Below are positions 57,578 to 64,000 of a stretch of 64,000 nt of DNA, piece after piece (the first letter of the stretch is position 1; each line of letters starts with the position of its first letter). This DNA is from Ricinus communis. Its lineage: Eukaryota > Streptophyta > Magnoliopsida > Malpighiales > Euphorbiaceae. The stretch is from the NCBI RefSeq assembly GCF_019578655.1, contig NC_063257.1, positions 124,001 to 188,000 on the forward strand. Direction: 5' to 3'. Made by a program: the position numbers and the translations under genes. Below the pieces are notes generated by a model. That model worked only from the letters and a program-made list of their open reading frames with translations, had not been told where the DNA came from and ran no database searches.

Positions 57578-60238
57578 TTACATGAACTTGAGCACACAAA
57601 GCAGATTGTTATGAAATGGATCTGATATGTGCTCGACAAGATTCTGAACCGGACCTTTTCCTGTCAAAACCGCTTGGGCATAAAAGCCTAACCAGGCAAC
57701 CATCGCTAACCTTCCATTTTTAATTTCTTTCACCTTCAGCTCCTCCAAAGCTACTGCATCGCTTGACAGGTTCAACGGATCAAAAAGTGGCCCTCCTGGA
57801 TAATTTATATCACCTGGCAAGTATATTCCTAAAGGCTCCAATGCCTCGATCCCACAATATCTTGCATACTCCGGTCCAACCTGTATGTCAAATAGCACTG
57901 AAATTCTATGCCTACTATTTATTATCAATGAAAAAAGTGCATCTATTATATATAGTATCCAAGAAGATTCAATTTTTTTTCTTTCAGAAAAGACGCTATT
58001 CTGTCTGATTACCTATCATATTTACACGTAAATTAGTGTTCACTGCCAATAACCAGTTAGTCATATGGAACAACTGAGTCCCCTATCTGTTGTATGCGTG
58101 CAAAATAGTTCACTTGGAAATCCAATGTGGAATATACTGTATCTACGAGGCATGACAAGGAATCAAGTAGTCTTTTGAATACAGTCCCACACCAAAGGTC
58201 GGGCGAGCAAGAGAGAACTCCCTTGCAGTCAAGGCTGTATAGTACATAATATGAACTAATGGTGAATGTTCTGGTTCCTGCAATCCTCAGGGATTGTGAG
58301 GGAGGGCAGGATAAGGTGAGACAAAGTGAAAAGTTTAAGCCAAATCCAACAGAAGGGGTAAACTGAGCAAGACCTATAAGTTGGCCCTTTTCTTGGCCAA
58401 ACCAATACAAACTAAGCTAGATTAAATTGGTCCAGATTTAGTCAAGTAAGCTTTAATGGGCAACAGCATCGGATATACACTAATAATATGCAATTTTTTG
58501 TATCGCCATATGGTATTTGTGGTATGAGACAAGAAATATATGTAGCTTGACAGAGATGTTACCATGAGGAGGGCTTGGCAAATAGCAATGACAAGCACTC
58601 CTTGGCTTCCAGCAAAGTGGAGTCCTGGGATGCCAAGGTAGTCCAGTGTGTCTCCCTGATAATAAATTGATGAATCAAAGAGTGGAGAACAATCAAGAAA
58701 TATTCTTTCTTAACATTAAGATTCATGCAACAAACTAGAGCCGTAAAAGAAATATGCTATCTCACTGAAAACTCCCAGCAAAAACTGACTGGAGTTAGGA
58801 GATGGAAAATTAGGGAAATCTATATCCCATATGTGCGAAGAAATATTGATATACTGAAACCAATGCTACCAACCTTAAGCTTTGAATAGCCAACTCGCCA
58901 CCAGACAGGTTCAATGAAATGAAAAGCACCTGACAAATCAAGAACTTCTGGAACCAGAGCACCAAGAGCAGCAAGCATAGCCCATCGGGCATGAAGTATT
59001 TCAAAACTGCACTAAATGAAGATCAAATCAGTACTTGTGATTCAATCATAGAGATTTGGAGAAGAAACAACAATCCTCATTAGCTTGGCAACACATCGCC
59101 TAAATTAAACACTGTAAAAACACTGGAAGAAGAATTAAAAATTTGAAACATTTTTGCAAAGAGTTGGGCAGCCAGTCACACATAAGCAAAAAAAAAAAAG
59201 GCCACACATTAAAACATTTATGCAGTGGCAGAAAGCAAAATTTCAATGATTGATCAGGAGAATCATAGAATTATGATTCACAATAGAGAGTACCACGCTT
59301 AGCAATTCCTTACAGAGTTTAAAATTTTAATTTGCATTGTCAAAGTCAGGTTAGCAGTGATGAACAGAAGATAAATCATGGAACATACTTGAAGTATCTT
59401 TGAAAAGCTACAGAATCCTTGCTCAGTCCTGCTACGTCAAAGCCATAATCCCCAGGTAGTTCTCCAGTAAGATAAGCAGGGTAGTCATATGGAATAGGAC
59501 CAAGCCAGCGAGGACGCTCTTCTCCATACCACAAACTGCAAAATTTGGAGAATTCTAATGTCCTACGAATTTGAAAAGGTGAGAAGCAAGAATATAGAAC
59601 TAAACGCCTATGCCTGTCTATCTACTTGTAAATGCGATTCATGTGGATTTTAAGTTATAACATCAATACAAATGCTCTATTAAGTTTCAGCAATAGTCCA
59701 GTAATCAGTGTGAAAGTGAAAATCAATTTTGCAATTCGAGCAAGGACGATAGCAGCAGAAATGAAAACAAATCAATATGCTTACCCCGAAATTACCTCTC
59801 TTTACGGGCTTTTGCGGTTAAAGCCTGAAACTTTGAAGATTCTTTAACAGCAACTTTTTTGCTCTCCTCCAATCGCCTCTGAAGCGACTCGCCCAACGGG
59901 CTATTGGCAAGGGCTTTTACAGCCGTGAATGGAATCGCCGAGAATACCAGAACGCCAGCAAGCTTCAAACGTAAAATAAATTAATTAAATTAAATAGGAA
60001 CTCCTCCAAATGCATAAACAAGATGGAATACGACAACTAGATAGACGACAATAAATTCAGTGATGTGGGGAGCAACCTCTTGCCAAGAAGCTTTGCATGG
60101 TGAAGATGGGTTGCCGTTGAAGAGGATTTTTTGAGGTTTTAGAGCCAATAATTTTGAGCCTTGAGAGAAGAGAGACGAGGAAATCCAAGAGAACGAAGGG
60201 TGTGGCTGGAGTAACACGGCCATGGCTAATGGCCCCAC
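57578..60238 (-). CDS. LHCB7: Chlorophyll a/b-binding protein, LHCB7-like
   Basis: Six exons (60077-60238, 59796-59962, 59389-59535, 58874-59006, 58563-58655, 57578-57880) join in phase to give 334 residues, close to Arabidopsis LHCB7. LHC proteins bind chlorophyll and carotenoid in thylakoid membranes. Exon 1 encodes a serine-rich chloroplast transit peptide; an alternative start five codons in (MAVLL) is possible. Exon 2 adds a hydrophobic stretch ([12 protein letters not shown], from 55) and a charged helix, both unlike major LHCB proteins. The LHC core then shows [20 protein letters not shown], the first chlorophyll-helix signature [10 protein letters not shown] (E161, H164, R166), the middle helix (about 217-233) and the third-helix signature [10 protein letters not shown] (E286, N289, R291) before [20 protein letters not shown]. 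Phase-consistent joins and conserved ligands suggest a functional gene. LHCB7 is a rare, weakly expressed member whose role is less clear than that of LHCB1-6. Confidence 0.93.
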
Positions 60239-63214
60239 GGCCAGCGCTCTGCTATTTGCGTTTGTGTGTGGACTGAATATTAACCGTCAAGCACTTTAAG
60301 CTCGAGAGAGCTTGAAAATAGTGGCTTTCTGATTGAAACAAATTTCATAAATTTTATATAATTTATTTACAAATTTAACACTTTGTCTTTTCATTATAGC
60401 TAAAGTTTATTGGCAATTTTATATAATTAATTTTAAAAAATTAATTAATAATAAATTAATCCTAATAAAATACATATATTTTTTAGTTTTATTATTCTAT
60501 TTTACATTTTCTCTAATATTTTATTGTAAATTTTATCATAATATTTTATTTAACATAATTTTTATAATTATTATTATATATACAAAACATAAATATTTTC
60601 TACTAAAAAATCACACAAACATTCAAAATAAATGCAAATGTGATTCTTTGACATTTAAAAGTAGTATAGATTTTAATATATTTTTAGTTTATGAATTTAA
60701 TCCTAGCATTTATTTATAAAATGATTTTATTATATTATTAGGCTAAGACTATATGTAATGTAAATACTAAATTAAAACTAAAATAATTTTCCTAAATAAA
60801 TTTATAATTTAAAAAAATTCACTAACTTTTAGCTTTTCAGTTTAATCACTTTTTTTAAAAGGAATTTTACAAGTTTATATAGAATTTTTCATTTTTTATT
60901 TTTTATATTTTAGATACATAAAAACATACTTTAAAAGATATTGTATAAAAATTATATTTTTTTATGAGATTACATTTGAGATATTTTATAAAATCATAAA
61001 TTAAAACTTTAATATTGCTTATATAAAAATCTATTAGAATATTAAATATTAATGAAATAATATGATATTTAATACATTAAAATATTACATATTTATTAAA
61101 TATTTATTAAAATAAATAATAATACATATAAAATTAATATTTAAATATATTGCCACTAATTTAACGAGGATTCATTATATTTTTAAAATTTATTTTATAA
61201 CTACTAAATTTTAAATTATTAAGTAGTTATTAAAATAAAGAAAAGCTAAATAAATAAATAAAATTGTTCTTTTATAATATATTATATTTATAAATAAAAT
61301 AGAATATATTTAAAAATTGAAATTTTAAATCATAAAAAATGAATAATTATACATTATTTTAATATAGCTATCAAGGCTGGCATCATCTAAGAAATAACAC
61401 TTTTTGTTTTTCAATTAAAAAATTCAACCATAAAACTATATTCTGAATCTTGTTTGGTATTACATTTGTTTTTATTGTTTTGCCATGAATGATGAAATAG
61501 AAAGTTCTTAACATGGATCCTATCTAAAATAAAAACCTTTTCATTTAAGGAAATCTAATTTCGGTAATATTATAAATTTATAACTGTAACTATAATGGGT
61601 TTACAATAAATACTTAGTTAATTATATTAATGTTTATTAGATTTTATTATTAATTCAACTATTTACATCTATTGAAATACTAAAAATATACAAATAAAAG
61701 ATCAGTCCATTACTATATTTAAAAGTATACATTTTACAGTAGGGTATATCTAAATTTATAATTTTATTTATTATTGAAATAGAACATTAAAACATATCAT
61801 GAACGAAATATATTATTTTAGTTAGAAATTTGAAATGTTATTATAAGTGATACAAGTTTTAGCTGATACACTTCAAAAATAAAAATAAATTAACTCATTG
61901 GTGAATCATTTGAAATTTGACGTAATAAAATTTAGATTAGACTTGTCTAATTATACCATTTAATAAGTAAATGAAATCAAGTAGCAAGAAATTGTCTCAC
62001 TATAAATTAGTCTGTAAACTAAAGTATTAATGTCTTAATATTTGAATATAAAATTGACATGCTGCTATTATTAGTTATAGAAAAATCTACTTAATCATAA
62101 TTATTAAATAAAATTATTAACTTTTTAAATATATTATAATTCTTAATTTATAGTCATTAAACTCGATGAATCTATATATATATATTGACTTCTAAATCTA
62201 ATTTTTTTTTTATTTTGATACGTCTATTTAATTTTTGACATATTAAATTTTTATTTTGACACATGTGATGTATGATAGTTTTTTCTATTAATTTATTGAT
62301 TAATAAGTTATATTTCTAATTAAATACTTATTCTAATTCTAAAAAAATTAAGATATTAATTATATTTTAATATTATATTAATTAATGAATAAATTTTTAA
62401 TTGGATAACAATTTTAATTTTAAAAATATATCTAAATTATATTTTTAATATTATATTCAATAATAAATTAATTTTTATTATATAATAAATTTTTAATTCA
62501 AAAATAATAATATCAATTATATCGACATATTAATTCACATTATATTAAAATTAATTAATAAATATTTTTAGAATATTTTTATATTATTATACTAATAAAT
62601 TTTTAAAATTATTTTAAATTTAAAAAAATATTAAAGATAACTAGTTTGCTATTATATTAAAATATTATTAATAATATTAAATATTTAATTTTTATTAAAT
62701 TGTATCAATTAACTTGATTTTATAATTTAAATAATAATAACGACCGTGTAACGAATAAATAAACAACTAATATAATTTAAATTTATAAAATAAAAATAAT
62801 AATTTAGTAAACTCATCTTACATTATTCGATAACAGAAAAACAAATTCACTCCGTCCAAAACTAAAACTAAAACTGAGTTGATTTAAAAAAGTGCAGATT
62901 TTATAATTAGTCATATTTAAATTATCTTACTAAATTGGCTTTAAAAAAAGATTTGATATTGGAAAGGAACAAACTATTCCCTTGAATTGTTTATAAGTAA
63001 TTTAACAATTTTTTTATTATATATTATTCATAGATGAGAGAAGACCATGTGATCACTAACGGCAATTTACATGCCACAATATCATTTTTAATTTACAAGA
63101 GGGTTAAAAAGGAAGACAACAACAACAAAAAAAGGTAATAACAGATTGGATACTGATCGGTGGGGAGTGTCGGCGGCGGCGGAGAAGGAAGGCCTCTAGT
63201 AAGCAGGGCTGAAG
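60239..63214. other. AT-rich spacer with LHCB7 promoter
   Basis: The first 100-200 bp belong to the LHCB7-like leader and promoter. From about 60340 to 63000 the DNA is extremely AT-rich with no frame worth noting and no clear repeat unit. The right end is the 3' flank of CP12. I see no gene. Confidence 0.5.
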
Positions 63215-63643
63215 CTAATCTTCGTAAACGCGACACTCATCAGTTTCAGGATTGTCCTGACAGAAATACTCGAGCGGATCTCGTTTCTCCAACTTAAGCC
63301 TGAAATCAGCCTTAGCTTGGCTGACCTCCTCCACCTCATCCCACGCCACCTTACACTCGTCGGAGGTCTGATCTCCCTCGCACACCTCCTTCGCTTCCAT
63401 CACTTTTTTCTCTATCATCTCCGTCAGATGCTTCTCCCTCATCTGCGTCCCCTTGAACTTTGGTGCTCCTCCCATGGCTTCCACCCTCAGATTCATACCT
63501 CCCTTATTTTCAGTCCTCCTCTTTAAGCAAATTGACGAGTTTGTGAAAATGTTGCACGATCGTGGTAAGAAAGATGAAGAAGAAAGGATCGACGTGCCTC
63601 TTGCTGGAGCGCTTAGAACTGCCACTAAAGAATTGGACGCCAT
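63215..63643 (-). CDS. CP12: Calvin cycle regulatory protein CP12, chloroplastic
   Basis: Intronless 142-residue precursor. CP12 is a small, mostly disordered stromal protein that, when oxidised in the dark, links glyceraldehyde-3-phosphate dehydrogenase and phosphoribulokinase into an inactive complex; thioredoxin reduces it in the light. The first 54 residues or so are a serine-rich transit peptide. The mature part has both redox pairs, C88 and C97 (CEGDQTSDEC) and C128 and C137 (CQDNPETDEC), the core AWDEVEE (100-106) and the C-terminal RVYED tail that enters the GAPDH active site. The extra residues between core and second pair (SQAKADFRLKLEKRDPLEYF) are normal for the family. Which CP12 paralogue it is (CP12-1, -2 or -3) is not decided. 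Confidence 0.97.
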   Translation of the reverse strand: MASNSLVAVLSAPARGTSILSSSSFLPRSCNIFTNSSICLKRRTENKGGMNLRVEAMGGAPKFKGTQMREKHLTEMIEKKVMEAKEVCEGDQTSDECKVAWDEVEEVSQAKADFRLKLEKRDPLEYFCQDNPETDECRVYED

Positions 63644-64000
63644 CTGATCGGGTCTCTGTCAATCGATCAACTGATTGAAGACTTCAATAGATTATAATAG
63701 ATAATAACAAAGAAGGAAGATGCTGGTGTTTTTAATGGATATAAAGGCCTAAGGATACAAAAGTAATTTGATGCTTCGAGAGGTTGTCTCAACTGTCGCT
63801 GCGAATGAAATCGAATCAGCAAGTGTGCAAGTGCAACGGCCTTTGATTCTCCATAAATTACCTAAACGCCCCTATTAGTTTCCAACTTGGTTATAACACT
63901 GTATGTATATGGGTCCAACGGCCAGGCACAAACTGTTTGGACGGGCAGTGAGACAGTGGTGATTAAGTGGTAAATTTCAAAGACAGTTTTGCTTGATTGT
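63644..64000 (-). promoter_or_regulatory. CP12 upstream region
   Basis: Reading leftwards on the minus strand, a weak TATA-like CCTTTATATCC lies at about 63739-63749, near 100 bp before the start codon. GATAA-like I-box cores occur within the AT-rich leader near 63690-63705. Light control is expected for CP12, but these motifs are short and not decisive. Confidence 0.3.

Noticed and set aside
57578..63643. LHCB7 and CP12 as a photosynthesis gene cluster
   Set aside because: They are separate transcription units 3 kb apart with independent leaders; shared pathway alone does not show clustering.

Overview
The window is nuclear DNA from a dicot plant. Genes are split by GT-AG introns, the intergenic DNA is very AT-rich, and decayed retrotransposons and a Mutator-like element lie between the genes. 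Every recognised family is plant-typical: MIZU-KUSSEI1, PLATZ, SPL, WAK, GALS, LHCB and CP12. A Malpighiales or Euphorbiaceae-like rosid would fit, but that is a weak guess from protein resemblance only.

Layout, left to right: C-terminal end of an unidentified + strand gene (1-111); MIZ1-like DUF617 gene (-); degenerate non-autonomous LTR element with two minisatellites (about 1848-3840); long AT-rich spacer; DUF4228/PADRE gene (-, 8522-9154); spacer containing a G-depleted block; PLATZ zinc-binding gene (-, 13421-14623); spacer; GT92/GALS galactan synthase gene (-, 18163-19745); 2.7 kb solo LTR with exact ends and a 5-bp target duplication (21513-24249); AT-rich repeat field; DC1-domain gene (+, 28335-29332); wall-associated-kinase pseudogene (-, 30063-32560); SPL14-like gene with ten exons (-, 33381-38158); proton-pump-interactor-like gene with seven exons and a 14 x 60-bp internal coding repeat (-, 42460-48391); decayed Mutator-like element with about 0.4 kb terminal inverted repeats (50066-55778); LHCB7-like gene (-, 57578-60238); AT-rich spacer; CP12 gene (-, 63215-63643).

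Exon models were built by hand from reading frames, GT/AG borders and phase. All summed to open frames, which supports them. Eight of the ten recognised genes (counting the pseudogene, not the left-edge fragment) that can be assigned to a pathway are unrelated to one another; this is an ordinary euchromatic gene neighbourhood, not a cluster. Themes recur: LHCB7 and CP12 are both chloroplast photosynthesis proteins, GALS and WAK act at the cell wall, and PLATZ and SPL14 are DNA-binding regulators. Nothing in the sequence indicates co-transcription.

No clearly new biological system was found. The items most worth a second look are the recently amplified repeat in the proton-pump-interactor gene, the multi-lesion WAK pseudogene with a DFG-to-DFD change, the C-to-T style nonsense decay of the Mutator transposase, the CpG-rich core of the solo LTR, the 1.2 kb G-depleted tract, and an orphan promoter-like block near 26960.
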